13,844 nt of DNA from an uncultured Oxalobacteraceae bacterium (GCA_946479255.1 CAMLFK010000123.1:1-13844); one strand, 5' to 3'. Positions 1-8,551 are shown, counted from the first letter of the stretch. The notes: generated from the letters alone by a model not told the origin. Translations and numbers: made by a program.

Positions 1-935
1 GGGGCGGTGGCGGCGTGTGGGCCAGCCGCAGCCTGCTGGTCGCCTTCCATAACGAAGCCTTCGGCGGCGAGAAGTTTTTCCTGATCCTGCAAAAGCTCGG
101 CCAGAACCCCAAGGCCAACGTCGACGCGCTCGAACTGATGTACCTGTGCCTGGCCCTCGGCCTGGAAGGGCGCTACCGCGTCATCGAGGGCGGCCGCTCG
201 CAGCTCGAAGCGCTGCGCGAACGCCTGCAGCAGATGATCGCGCAGCAGCGCGGCCCGGTTGAGACCGAACTATCGGTGCACTGGAAGGGCGCAACCGGCA
301 AGGGCGAGCCGCTGTGGCGCGTGGTGCCGGTGTGGATCATGGCGGCCGCCGCCGCGGTCATCCTGGTGCTGCTGCACTTGTTCCTCGGCCATCGCCTCGG
401 CAATGCGTCCGACCCGGTGTTTTCCAAGCTGTTGTCGCTCAAAGCGCCACGTACCCAGGCGCCACCGCCACCCGCAACGCCGGTGGCGCCACCGGTGCGC
501 CTGGCCGGCTTCCTCGCGCCAGAGGTAGCACAAGGACTCGTCAGCGTGGTCGACGCGGCCGACCGCTCCACCGTCACCCTGCGTGGCGATGGCGTGTTCG
601 GTTCCGGCAGCGGCGAAGTGTCGTCCGCATTTCATCCTCTGCTGGCGCGCATTGGCGACGCCTTGAAGACCGTGCCGGGCAAAGTGATCGTGGTCGGGCA
701 TACGGATAATGTCAGGCCGGGCCTGTCGGCCCGCTTCCCATCCAACTTCGAATTGTCCAAGGGCCGCGCGGAATCGGTGCGTGGCCTGCTGGCCGCACGT
801 GCCGGCCCGCCCGAACGCTATAGCGTCGAGGGACGCGGCGACGCGCAGCCGCTGGTGGCCAACGACAGTGCCGCCAACCGCGCACGCAACCGCCGCGTCG
901 AGATCGTCGTCCTGACGCCCGCGGCCGCCCCGTAG
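1..935 (+). CDS. tssL: T6SS membrane-complex protein TssL (DotU/ImpK) with C-terminal OmpA domain, 5' truncated by window
   Basis: Inner-membrane component of the T6SS membrane complex (TssJ-TssL-TssM) that anchors the baseplate and sheath to the envelope. The frame is open from base 3 with no stop upstream, so the N-terminus lies outside the window; a GTG at 15 is internal. The first ~80 visible residues match the end of the DotU cytoplasmic domain (SLLVAFHNEAFGGEKFF, then LELMYLCLALGLEGRYRV). One transmembrane segment follows (about 319-405), then a Pro/Ala-rich periplasmic linker and an OmpA-like domain (about 570-920). That domain has GHTDN, the peptidoglycan-binding pattern NFELSKGRAESV and the closing NRRVEIVV. 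TssL proteins with this extension can hold the complex to peptidoglycan. The stop is TAG at 933-935, and tssM starts 25 nt later, so co-transcription is likely. About 310 residues are visible; roughly 100 or more are missing compared with full-length OmpA-type TssL. Confidence 0.95.
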   Translation, partial: GGGGVWASRSLLVAFHNEAFGGEKFFLILQKLGQNPKANVDALELMYLCLALGLEGRYRVIEGGRSQLEALRERLQQMIAQQRGPVETELSVHWKGATGKGEPLWRVVPVWIMAAAAAVILVLLHLFLGHRLGNASDPVFSKLLSLKAPRTQAPPPPATPVAPPVRLAGFLAPEVAQGLVSVVDAADRSTVTLRGDGVFGSGSGEVSSAFHPLLARIGDALKTVPGKVIVVGHTDNVRPGLSARFPSNFELSKGRAESVRGLLAARAGPPERYSVEGRGDAQPLVANDSAANRARNRRVEIVVLTPAAAP

Positions 936-960
936 ACATTCACCTAAGAGCTGACCCGCA

Positions 961-3900
961 ATGAAGAAATTCTTTTCCTGGTTGATCAAGCCGGCGGTGC
1001 TGTCGCTGCTGGGCGTGCTGCTGCTGTCGCTGATTATCTGGTTCGAAGCACCGCTGCTGTCCTTCGACGGTAGCGCGCCGTTCGAATCGTCCACCGTTCG
1101 CTGGACCATGATCATCCTGGCTTTTATCATCTGGGCCGGCTGGTTCGCCTGGCGCATGCTTGCCGTAAAGCTGGCCAATATCCGCCTGATGAAAAGCGTG
1201 GCCGGCGAAGACGCCCCAGCGCAGCCGGCGGGCGCCAAAGAGAGCGCGGCGGAACTGGAAGTGCTGGGCAAGCGCATGCAGGAAGCCATGGCGATCCTGA
1301 AGAAGAGCACTACTGCCAAGAAGGGCGGGCTGTATCAACTGCCCTGGTATATGTTCATCGGCGCGCCGGGAACCGGCAAGACCACAGCGCTGACCCAGTC
1401 GGGCCTGAAGTTTCCGCTTGCCGAAAGCATGGGCAAGGGCGCCATCGGCGGCGTGGGCGGCACCCGCAACTGCGACTGGTGGTTTACCGACGAAGCCGTG
1501 CTGCTCGATACCGCCGGCCGCTACACCACGCAGGACAGCCACTCCGACGCCGACAAGGCGGCCTGGAACGGCTTCCTGCAACTGCTGCGCAAGCACCGCA
1601 AGCGCCGTCCCATCAATGGCGTGATCCTCGCCTTGTCCGTCTCCGACCTGCTGCAGGAGAGTGACGCCTGGCGCAAGACGCAGGCGCAAGCCATCCGCGA
1701 ACGCATCAAGGAACTGCACGAGCAGCTGGGCGTGCGCTTCCCGGTCTACGTGCTGGTCACCAAATGCGACTTGCTGGCCGGCTTCATGGAGTACTTCGAC
1801 AGCCTGGGCCGCGAAGAGCGCGCGCAGGTATGGGGCGTGACCTTCCCGCTGGGCGAAGCCAGCCAGACCGACACCGCATTGGCGGCATTCCCCGACGAGT
1901 TCCGCCTGCTCGAACAGCAGCTGCAGGCCCGAGTACTGAGCCGGGTGCAGCAGGAACGCGATCCCCACAAGCGCGCGCTGGTCTACAGTTTTCCGCAGCA
2001 GTTCGCCGGCGTAGGCGACGTGCTGGGCGGCTTCCTCAAGGATGTCTTCGAATCGAATCGCTACGAACAGCAAGCCTTGCTGCGCGGCGTCTACTTCAGC
2101 AGTGGCACCCAGGAAGGCAGCCCGCTCGACCGGGTCATGAGCGCCATGGCCGCGTCCTTCGGCCTGGACCGCCAGGTGCTGCCGCCGAACGGCTCGACCG
2201 GGCGCAGTTACTTCATCACCAACTTGCTGCAGCAGGTGATTTTCCCCGAAGCCGAGCTGGCGGGCGTGAACCACAAGCTCGAAGCGCGCCGCCGCTACCT
2301 GGCCTGGGGCGCCTCGGCCGGCGTAGCCTTGCTGTTCCTGCTGCTCGGCGCCGGCATGATCACCAGCTATGTGCGCAACCAGAACTACGTGGCCGAGATG
2401 GACGCCAAGTCCGCCGAGATCGCCAAGGGGGCCGCCGACCTGCCGGCGCAGGGATCGACCGTGCAGCTGCTGCCGCTGCTGGACTCGATGCGCGCGCTGC
2501 AGGCCGACTACAGCGATGAGGCCAGCAGTTCCCCATGGCTGATGCGTTTCGGTCTCTACCAGGGCGACAAGCTGGGCCAGGCGGCGCAGATCGCCTACCA
2601 CCGCATGCTGCGCGAAACCCTGCTGCCACGCATACAGCAGCGCATGGAAGACCAGCTGCGCCGCAACAGCGCCAACAATAACGAGTACTTGTACGAAGTG
2701 CTGCGCGTGTACCTGATGCTGGGTGACGCCGCCCACTTCGATGCCGAATCGGTGGCGGCCTGGGTGGCCTACGATGACGAACGTAATCTGCAGGACGCCA
2801 GCGACGAACAGAAAGAGGCCCTTGCCGCGCACGAGCTGGCACTGCTGTCGAACTACCGCGACGAGCAAGCCATGCCGCAACTGGACGCGCAGCTGATCAG
2901 CGACACCCGCCTGACCCTGGCGCGCATGCCGCTCGAACAGCGCGTCTACAACCGCCTCAAGCGCCAGCTGGTGCGCGCCAAGCTGCCCGAGTTCAGCGCC
3001 GCTACCGCCGGTGGACGCGACGCCTCGGCGGTATTCGTGCGCCGCAGCGGCGAACCGATCACGCGCGGTGTCAACGGCATGTTTTCCGTGGCCGGCTACG
3101 CCAAGTTCCTCGAACAGAGCGAAGAAGCCGTGGCCGACGTCGAGAAGGAACGCTGGGTGCTGGCGCAACAGGAAGCATCGACCCTGGCCGGCGACGGCGA
3201 CCAGGTCAAGGCGGCCGTGCTGCAGCTCTACTACGACGACTACATCGCCCAATGGGACGCGCTGCTGGCCGACGTGGCGGTGACCTCCTTCAGCAACCTG
3301 GAGCAGGGCGCGCGCATCACCAACCTGCTGTCCGGCGCCGACTCGCCGCTGAAAAAGTTCATGCTGGCCGCCGCCAAGGAAACCAGGCTGGGCGCCACCA
3401 AGGCGCAGCCGCTGTCGTCGGTCTCCAAGAAGGTCAAAGGCAAACTCGACTCGTACAAGAAGAAGCTCGAGAGCGCGATCGGCAGCACCATCGACGACGG
3501 CACGCCGGCCGCGCCAGTCAAGGCAATGAACCCGGTCGACGCCCACTTCGAAGACCTGCACAAGATGACTGCCGGGACCCCGGCGCCGATCGACGCCACC
3601 CTCGCCATGCTCAAAGACGTGGCGATCTTCATGGACGCATCCGCCGCCGCCAAGCGTACCGGCGCGCCGCCGCCGCCGGGCGACGCGCTGGCCAAGGTCA
3701 AGCTGGAAGCGGACGGCAAGCCGGCCCCGCTGGGCGCCATGCTCAAGACCATCGACAGCAGTGGCGCCGGGCTGGCTTCAGGCAGCGAACGCGAACGCCT
3801 GAACGCCTTGTGGACCGCCGGTCCGGCACAGTTCTGCCGCCAGGCGCTGGCCGGCCGCTACCCGATTGTGCGCAGCGCCGCACAAGACGTGACGGCCGAC

Positions 3901-4494
3901 GATTTCGGCAAACTGTTCGCACCCGCTGGCCTGATCGACGATTTTTTCCAGAAGAACCTGGTGCAGTACGTCGACATGAGCGGCGCGCGCTGGGGCTGGC
4001 GTGCCACGGCCAACAATGCGTCGTTGGGAATCGCGCAATCGACCCTTGATGGCTTCCAGGCCGCAGCCAAGGTGCGCGACGCTTTCTTTGGCAACGGCGG
4101 GCGCCAGGCCTCGATGCGCTTTGACCTCAAGCCACTTGCGATCGATGCGGCCATGACCAAGTTCACGCTCGATATCGACGGCCAGGTATTCACGGCGGCG
4201 CCCGGCGCGGCCACATCGGCCCAGTTCCAGCTCCCTAGCGGCAAGGGAAACGGCCAGGTAAGGCTGGAAGCCACGCCTGCCAGCGCGCGTTCGAACCTGC
4301 GCACCGAAGGGCCATGGGCCTGGTTCCGCATGCTCGACAAGGCAAGCGTGGAGCCGACCGCGCAAGGTGAACGCTACAAGGTGACCTTCGATGTGGACGG
4401 CCGCAAAGCCACGCTGGAGCTGACCGCCAGCAGCGTCGTGAACCCGTTCCGCCGCAATGTGCTGGAGCAGTTCCGCTGCATGGACAAACTGTGA
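961..4494 (+). CDS. tssM: T6SS membrane subunit TssM (IcmF/VasK)
   Basis: Large inner-membrane protein of the T6SS membrane complex. It contacts TssL in the membrane and reaches through the periplasm to the TssJ lipoprotein. The protein has 1177 residues, normal for the family. Two N-terminal transmembrane helices (about 8-28 and 47-70) precede a cytoplasmic NTPase-like domain with an intact Walker A, GAPGTGKTT at 134-142, and a Walker B-like LLDTAGRY at 181-188. A third helix (about 446-469) leads into a periplasmic region of about 700 residues ending NPFRRNVLEQFRCMDKL, which resembles the usual TssM C-terminus. Some TssM homologues have lost Walker A; here it is complete, so nucleotide binding or hydrolysis is plausible. 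The ribosome site is weak (AAGAG about 10 nt upstream of ATG 961). The stop codon overlaps the GTG start of tagF by 4 nt. Confidence 0.97.
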   Translation: MKKFFSWLIKPAVLSLLGVLLLSLIIWFEAPLLSFDGSAPFESSTVRWTMIILAFIIWAGWFAWRMLAVKLANIRLMKSVAGEDAPAQPAGAKESAAELEVLGKRMQEAMAILKKSTTAKKGGLYQLPWYMFIGAPGTGKTTALTQSGLKFPLAESMGKGAIGGVGGTRNCDWWFTDEAVLLDTAGRYTTQDSHSDADKAAWNGFLQLLRKHRKRRPINGVILALSVSDLLQESDAWRKTQAQAIRERIKELHEQLGVRFPVYVLVTKCDLLAGFMEYFDSLGREERAQVWGVTFPLGEASQTDTALAAFPDEFRLLEQQLQARVLSRVQQERDPHKRALVYSFPQQFAGVGDVLGGFLKDVFESNRYEQQALLRGVYFSSGTQEGSPLDRVMSAMAASFGLDRQVLPPNGSTGRSYFITNLLQQVIFPEAELAGVNHKLEARRRYLAWGASAGVALLFLLLGAGMITSYVRNQNYVAEMDAKSAEIAKGAADLPAQGSTVQLLPLLDSMRALQADYSDEASSSPWLMRFGLYQGDKLGQAAQIAYHRMLRETLLPRIQQRMEDQLRRNSANNNEYLYEVLRVYLMLGDAAHFDAESVAAWVAYDDERNLQDASDEQKEALAAHELALLSNYRDEQAMPQLDAQLISDTRLTLARMPLEQRVYNRLKRQLVRAKLPEFSAATAGGRDASAVFVRRSGEPITRGVNGMFSVAGYAKFLEQSEEAVADVEKERWVLAQQEASTLAGDGDQVKAAVLQLYYDDYIAQWDALLADVAVTSFSNLEQGARITNLLSGADSPLKKFMLAAAKETRLGATKAQPLSSVSKKVKGKLDSYKKKLESAIGSTIDDGTPAAPVKAMNPVDAHFEDLHKMTAGTPAPIDATLAMLKDVAIFMDASAAAKRTGAPPPPGDALAKVKLEADGKPAPLGAMLKTIDSSGAGLASGSERERLNALWTAGPAQFCRQALAGRYPIVRSAAQDVTADDFGKLFAPAGLIDDFFQKNLVQYVDMSGARWGWRATANNASLGIAQSTLDGFQAAAKVRDAFFGNGGRQASMRFDLKPLAIDAAMTKFTLDIDGQVFTAAPGAATSAQFQLPSGKGNGQVRLEATPASARSNLRTEGPWAWFRMLDKASVEPTAQGERYKVTFDVDGRKATLELTASSVVNPFRRNVLEQFRCMDKL

Positions 4495-5132
4495 CCGGCT
4501 TCTTCGGCAAGGTCACCACCCACGGCGACTTCGTCACGCGGCGCCTGCCGCCGGACCTGGTGAGTGCGTGGGATGCGTGGCTGCAGCAATGCGTCCAGGG
4601 CAGCAAGCAGCAGCTCGGCGCGGAGTGGATGTCGCATTACCTCACCAGTCCCGTGTGGCGTTTTGCGATAGCGCCGGGCGTGTTAAACCAACAGGGCTGG
4701 GGCGGGGTGATGATGCCGAGCGTGGACCGGGTAGGGCGCCATTATCCGCTGATGCTGGCCGCGCCAGGCCAGCTGCCGCTGCTCGACTGGGTCCACCACC
4801 ACACTGCATGGTATGACGCGCTGGACGACCTGGCGCGCTGCTCGCTCGACCCAAGCTTCACGCTGGAGCAGTTCGATGGCGCAATCGATCACATGGCTTT
4901 GGATGTGCCGGTCACCGGCGGGGAACGCTGGTGCATGCCTTTGACGTCGAAGATGGCGGATGCGGTGGCCAATGTGCTGTTGCAGGGGCACACGCTATGG
5001 TGGACCGAAGGATCGCCCAGTATCGCTTCGTCCTTGCTGGTTTGCCGCGGCATGCCGCCGGCCGAGTCGTTCGCGGCCATGCTCGATGGTAGCTGGGCCG
5101 CGAGCGGCTGGAAGATGCCCGCGCCGCGTTAG
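4491..5132 (+). CDS. tagF: T6SS-associated protein TagF (ImpM family)
   Basis: Cytoplasmic T6SS accessory protein. In Pseudomonas aeruginosa and Agrobacterium, TagF represses T6SS post-translationally, through the Fha scaffold and independently of or alongside the threonine phosphorylation pathway. The protein has 213 residues. It shows the family's opening motif GFFGKVTTHGDFVTRRLP (3-20), the SPVWRFAIAPG block (53-63), GVMMPSVDRVGRHYPL (72-87) and the C-terminal WWTEGS...SLLVCRGMPP block. The GTG start at 4491 lies inside the end of tssM (GTGA overlap), so translational coupling is likely and no independent ribosome site is needed. The position after tssM and facing pppA is typical; in some bacteria TagF and PppA are fused. 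Its TAG stop overlaps the stop codon of pppA on the other strand. Confidence 0.93.
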   Translation: MTGFFGKVTTHGDFVTRRLPPDLVSAWDAWLQQCVQGSKQQLGAEWMSHYLTSPVWRFAIAPGVLNQQGWGGVMMPSVDRVGRHYPLMLAAPGQLPLLDWVHHHTAWYDALDDLARCSLDPSFTLEQFDGAIDHMALDVPVTGGERWCMPLTSKMADAVANVLLQGHTLWWTEGSPSIASSLLVCRGMPPAESFAAMLDGSWAASGWKMPAPR

Positions 5133-5962
5133 AGTTCGCAGAGGGCCAGCACCACGGTGATGTTGTCACGGCTGCCATGCACCTTGGCCAGTTCGATCAG
5201 CTCGGTGCAGCAGTAATCGAGCGACTGCGCGGTCGCACTGGCCATGATCTGGGCAATCGCCGCATGCGGCGGATTGCCATAGAGGCCGTCGCTGCACAGC
5301 ATATACAGGTCGCCCTGCTGCGGCACGAACACCTTCACATCCGGCGTCACCTCGGCGACAGGGCCGATCGCTTGCAGCAGCAGATTGCGCGGCGGGAAGT
5401 CCTCGGACACGCCGGCTTCCAGCGCCTGCTGGTACAAGGTCTGGTCGCGTGTCAGCACCGCCAGTTCGCCCGCGCGGTAGCGGTAAAGCCGGCTGTCGCC
5501 CACATGGAAAACGATCAGCGGACCGCTGTTCCCCGCCTGCCAGAAGCCCGTCAGCGTGGTGCCCATGCCGCCGCCTTCGCCGTGCGCATTGGAGAGGTTG
5601 GCACTGTAGACCTGCGCGTTGGCATACTCGACGGCTTCATGGGCCGCCACGATAGCGGGCATGTGGTGGTCCTGCCAGGTGGCGTCCGGGTCGATCGTAT
5701 CGTCGCTGAGCGAAGCGGTGGGGTTGGCGCGCTCCGCGATGGCGAGCGCATCGCGCAGGGCGCACAGGGCTGCGTGGCTGGCGATCTCGCCGCCGTCATG
5801 GCCGCCCATGCCATCGGCCACGGCCACCAGGCCAAGGCGCGCATCGATCAGGAAGTTATCCTGGTTCGACTGGCGCACCAGGCCGACGTCGGTCATGCCG
5901 TATGCCGAACCGAACGCCATGCGGTGATAAATGCTGGGAGAAAGCTGTTTCGAGTTGCCCAT
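5129..5962 (-). CDS. pppA: PP2C-family Ser/Thr protein phosphatase PppA of the T6SS
   Basis: Metal-dependent (PPM/PP2C, Stp1-like) phosphatase, predicted cytoplasmic. In characterised T6SS loci PppA removes the phosphate that PpkA puts on Fha and so turns secretion off. The protein has 277 residues with all main PPM motifs: RQSNQDN (30-36), VAVADGMGGHDGGEIAS (46-62), GMGTTLTGF (132-140), GDSRLYRYR (155-163), CSDGLYG (223-229) and RDNITVVL (265-272). The metal-binding aspartates are present (D35, D50, D225, D266). The chosen ATG at 5960-5962 has no clear ribosome site; an in-frame ATG at 5918-5920 (residue 15) lies just before the catalytic domain and is an alternative. The gene is divergent from ppkA and convergent with tagF, so it is transcribed apart from the structural genes. 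Confidence 0.94.
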   Translation of the reverse strand: MGNSKQLSPSIYHRMAFGSAYGMTDVGLVRQSNQDNFLIDARLGLVAVADGMGGHDGGEIASHAALCALRDALAIAERANPTASLSDDTIDPDATWQDHHMPAIVAAHEAVEYANAQVYSANLSNAHGEGGGMGTTLTGFWQAGNSGPLIVFHVGDSRLYRYRAGELAVLTRDQTLYQQALEAGVSEDFPPRNLLLQAIGPVAEVTPDVKVFVPQQGDLYMLCSDGLYGNPPHAAIAQIMASATAQSLDYCCTELIELAKVHGSRDNITVVLALCEL

Positions 5963-6040
5963 CGGCTTAGCTGATGCCTATATCAATGATCAACATGCTA
6001 GCATGCAGGCTACAACTCGAACGATAGAAATCGCGAAAAT
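5963..6040. promoter_or_regulatory. Divergent pppA/ppkA control region with a perfect 12-bp palindrome
   Basis: The 78 bp between the start codons of pppA (minus) and ppkA (plus) must hold both promoters if each is transcribed on its own. It contains CATGCTAGCATG at 5994-6005, a perfect inverted repeat whose centre (5999.5) is about 2 bp from the midpoint of the gap. The palindrome is visible directly; a role as a shared operator is inference. I could not assign a good -35/-10 pair in either direction. The segment is more AT-rich than the genes beside it. Confidence 0.4.
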
Positions 6041-8527
6041 ATGGCTGGCGCCGACCAACTCCCAGATGATCAAAGCGATGCCGCGGCACTGGCTCGGCGT
6101 GTAGCCGCGCTGGAGAAGGTGGTCGAGATGGAGCGCCGCCTGCGCAAGGTGCAGGAAGCGGCTTACCGCGCCGTGTCGACGCCAAGAGAGGCCGTCGACG
6201 CCACCGTCCTGCACCGCAGTGCCCCACCGCCCGACGACGACACCACGGTGCTGGCACCACGTAGCCAGGTCAAGCAGAATCCAGCGTGGCCGATGCCGAT
6301 GAAAGCCGCGCACGTTCAGCCTGCGGGCGCGCTGGTGCTGGCGCCGGGATTCCAGCTGCACGAATATCGCATCGACTCCGTGCTCGGGCAGGGTGGCTTC
6401 GGCGTTACCTATCTCGCTACCGACGTGCACCTCAACGCCAAGGTGGCGATCAAGGAGTACCTGCCGGCCGAATTGGCGCAGCGTTCTACCGATCGCTCGG
6501 TGTCGCCGCAGTGGCCGGAAGACGCAAGCCTGTACCAGAGCGGCCTCGATAGCTTCCTGGTTGAAGCCCGGACGCTCGCCACCTTCCGCCATCCAAACAT
6601 CGTGCGTGTGGCGCGCTTCTTCGAAGCGAACCGCACCGCTTACATGGTGCTTGAGTACGAGCGCGGCAAACCGCTGCGGCAGTGGTGGGAAAAGCGCAAG
6701 GACATGGCCGAAGCCGATCTCCTGAACCTGCTGCAGCCGCTGCTCGATGGCCTCGGCGTGGTTCATGCGGCCGGCTTCCTGCACCGCGATATCAAGCCGG
6801 ACAATATCTACGTGCGCAAGGACGACGGCAGCCTGGTGCTGCTGGACTTCGGCGCGGCGCGTGCCACCGTGGGTCCGGCCAGCGCCATGGGCGACGTCGT
6901 CACCCCCTGCTATGCGCCACTCGAACAATACGGCGAAGGCGAGCAGGGTCCGTGGACCGACATCTACGCGCTTGGCGCCACGCTGTATTGGATGATTACC
7001 GGCGCCAGGCCGCCCGCAGCGCCGGCACGCGCCGACGGAACCGAAGCCATGATTCCCGCGCAGCAGAAGGGCGCGGGGCGCTACAGCGATTCCTTTTTGC
7101 GCGCGCTCGACTGGGCACTGGAACTCGATCCCAAGGCGCGCCCGCAGTCGCTGCTAGCCTTCGCGCAGATGCTGTTCGCCTCGCATGCCGGCAGCCTGGC
7201 GCTGCAGGACGCGCTCAATGCCGGCGACACTGAGCCACGCATCGGCAGCGAAAGCCTGCGCGCGCTGCTCGATTCGCCGCGCCTGCTCAAGCAGCGCGCT
7301 TTGCAGTTGGGCCGCGCGCTGGTGCGGCCAGCGTCGTGGCCGATGGTGGTGAAGATGACCATCGCCATGGTCGTCGCCGCACTGGCACCCATGGTGATCA
7401 CCGCGTACTACAACCTGGACGGCTCGGTCGATGCGGTATCGGCCAGCGAACTGCGCAACCTGGAACGGCTGGCGCAAAGCACGGCGGGACGGATTGCGCA
7501 GCAGGTGGGCGACAACCAGAACCTCGCCAGGTACATGGCGACCGACGCCGACCTGGTCGAGTCCTTGCAGCGCCCCGCTTCCGCAAGCATAGCGCCTGTG
7601 TCGAAAAAGCTGGCCAGCCTGATCGGCACCAATCCCGATGTGCAGATGGCGTTTCTGATGAATGCCGAGGGATTGACCCTGGCATCAACCGAGCCGCGGC
7701 TGGTGGGCAAGAACTTCAAGTTCCGCGACTACTATCGGGAAGCGATACTTGGGCGCCCCGCCAAGACCGGCATCATTGCCGGCTCGGTGTCCGGCAAGCG
7801 CGGCATGTACCACGCCAATCCGGTGTTCGATGCGAACCGGCGGGTGATTGGCGTGCTGGTCATGCAGATCGCGGCGGCCAGCATCGTCGCCAAACTCGAT
7901 GAGATCAAGCCTGAGACCGGGCGAACACCGTTCATGATCGATGGTGACGGGGTGCTGATTCACCATCCCGATGCGCGCTACCTGTACCGCAGCCTGGCGC
8001 CGCTGACCGAGTATGCGAAGGCGCGTATCGCCGACGACCGCCGCTACGGCAAGCAGCCGGTCGTCAGCCTGGGCATGCCGGATCTGGCGCGTGCGGTCGT
8101 GCGCGCTCCCCGCGCGGGGAACATCGCCTACCAGTCCACCATCACCGGCGTGGAAGAGCACGCGGGCTTTGCGCCGGTGCAGGGGCACGACTGGGTGGTG
8201 GGCGTGACCGAAACGCGCGCGGCTTTCGAGGAGCCGCTGCAGAAGCTGTTTTCCAACGTGCTGGCGAGTGTGCTGCTGGTGGGGCTGGCGTTCCTGGTGA
8301 TGGCGGTGCTGTTCGCCCGCAGCATCGTGCGCCCGATCGCGCGCCTGACCGAGGCCGCCAACGCGCTCAAGGATGGGGATTACGACCGCGCCAATATCAA
8401 GGTGACCAGCAATGACGAGATCGGGCGGCTGGCGCGGACTTTCAATGTGATGATCGACGTGCTGCGGCAGCGTGAGCGTGAGAAGAAGCGGGGCAGGAAT
8501 CGTCGGGCTGGAGATCGGGCCTTGTAG
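6041..8527 (+). CDS. ppkA: T6SS-linked Hanks-type Ser/Thr kinase PpkA with periplasmic dCache sensor and HAMP domain
   Basis: Transmembrane Ser/Thr kinase of 828 residues, predicted to phosphorylate an Fha-type T6SS scaffold. Order: a charged helix (12-43, possible coiled coil); a disordered linker with DATVL (53-57) and DDTTVL (66-71); the kinase domain (about 108-375); a linker; transmembrane helix 1 (about 437-457); a periplasmic dCache-like domain (about 460-735); helix 2 (about 740-762); HAMP (about 763-815). Kinase motifs are intact: GQGGFG (116-121), AIKEYLP with K138, HRDIKPDN (248-255), DFG (269-271) and an APE variant YAPLEQY. The sensor has FRDYY (561-565) and SGKRGMYH (584-591), which recall DctB-type dCache domains. 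Pseudomonas PpkA instead ends in a von Willebrand factor A domain. ATG 6041 has a weak ribosome site. The phosphatase gene beside it supports the T6SS assignment. Confidence 0.92.
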   Translation: MAGADQLPDDQSDAAALARRVAALEKVVEMERRLRKVQEAAYRAVSTPREAVDATVLHRSAPPPDDDTTVLAPRSQVKQNPAWPMPMKAAHVQPAGALVLAPGFQLHEYRIDSVLGQGGFGVTYLATDVHLNAKVAIKEYLPAELAQRSTDRSVSPQWPEDASLYQSGLDSFLVEARTLATFRHPNIVRVARFFEANRTAYMVLEYERGKPLRQWWEKRKDMAEADLLNLLQPLLDGLGVVHAAGFLHRDIKPDNIYVRKDDGSLVLLDFGAARATVGPASAMGDVVTPCYAPLEQYGEGEQGPWTDIYALGATLYWMITGARPPAAPARADGTEAMIPAQQKGAGRYSDSFLRALDWALELDPKARPQSLLAFAQMLFASHAGSLALQDALNAGDTEPRIGSESLRALLDSPRLLKQRALQLGRALVRPASWPMVVKMTIAMVVAALAPMVITAYYNLDGSVDAVSASELRNLERLAQSTAGRIAQQVGDNQNLARYMATDADLVESLQRPASASIAPVSKKLASLIGTNPDVQMAFLMNAEGLTLASTEPRLVGKNFKFRDYYREAILGRPAKTGIIAGSVSGKRGMYHANPVFDANRRVIGVLVMQIAAASIVAKLDEIKPETGRTPFMIDGDGVLIHHPDARYLYRSLAPLTEYAKARIADDRRYGKQPVVSLGMPDLARAVVRAPRAGNIAYQSTITGVEEHAGFAPVQGHDWVVGVTETRAAFEEPLQKLFSNVLASVLLVGLAFLVMAVLFARSIVRPIARLTEAANALKDGDYDRANIKVTSNDEIGRLARTFNVMIDVLRQREREKKRGRNRRAGDRAL

Positions 8528-8551
8528 TCAGCACCTATCTTAGCTACCCGG

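Noticed and set aside
940..3561. Very long open frame (873 codons) on the minus strand across tssM
   Set aside because: It is antisense to the clear TssM reading frame, has low-complexity His/Gln/Arg/Val-rich composition and no recognisable motif. Such frames are common opposite GC-rich genes with strong third-position bias.
5177..5974. Open frame of 265 codons on the plus strand across pppA
   Set aside because: The minus strand encodes all PP2C motifs, and the plus-strand frame has no family resemblance or ribosome site.
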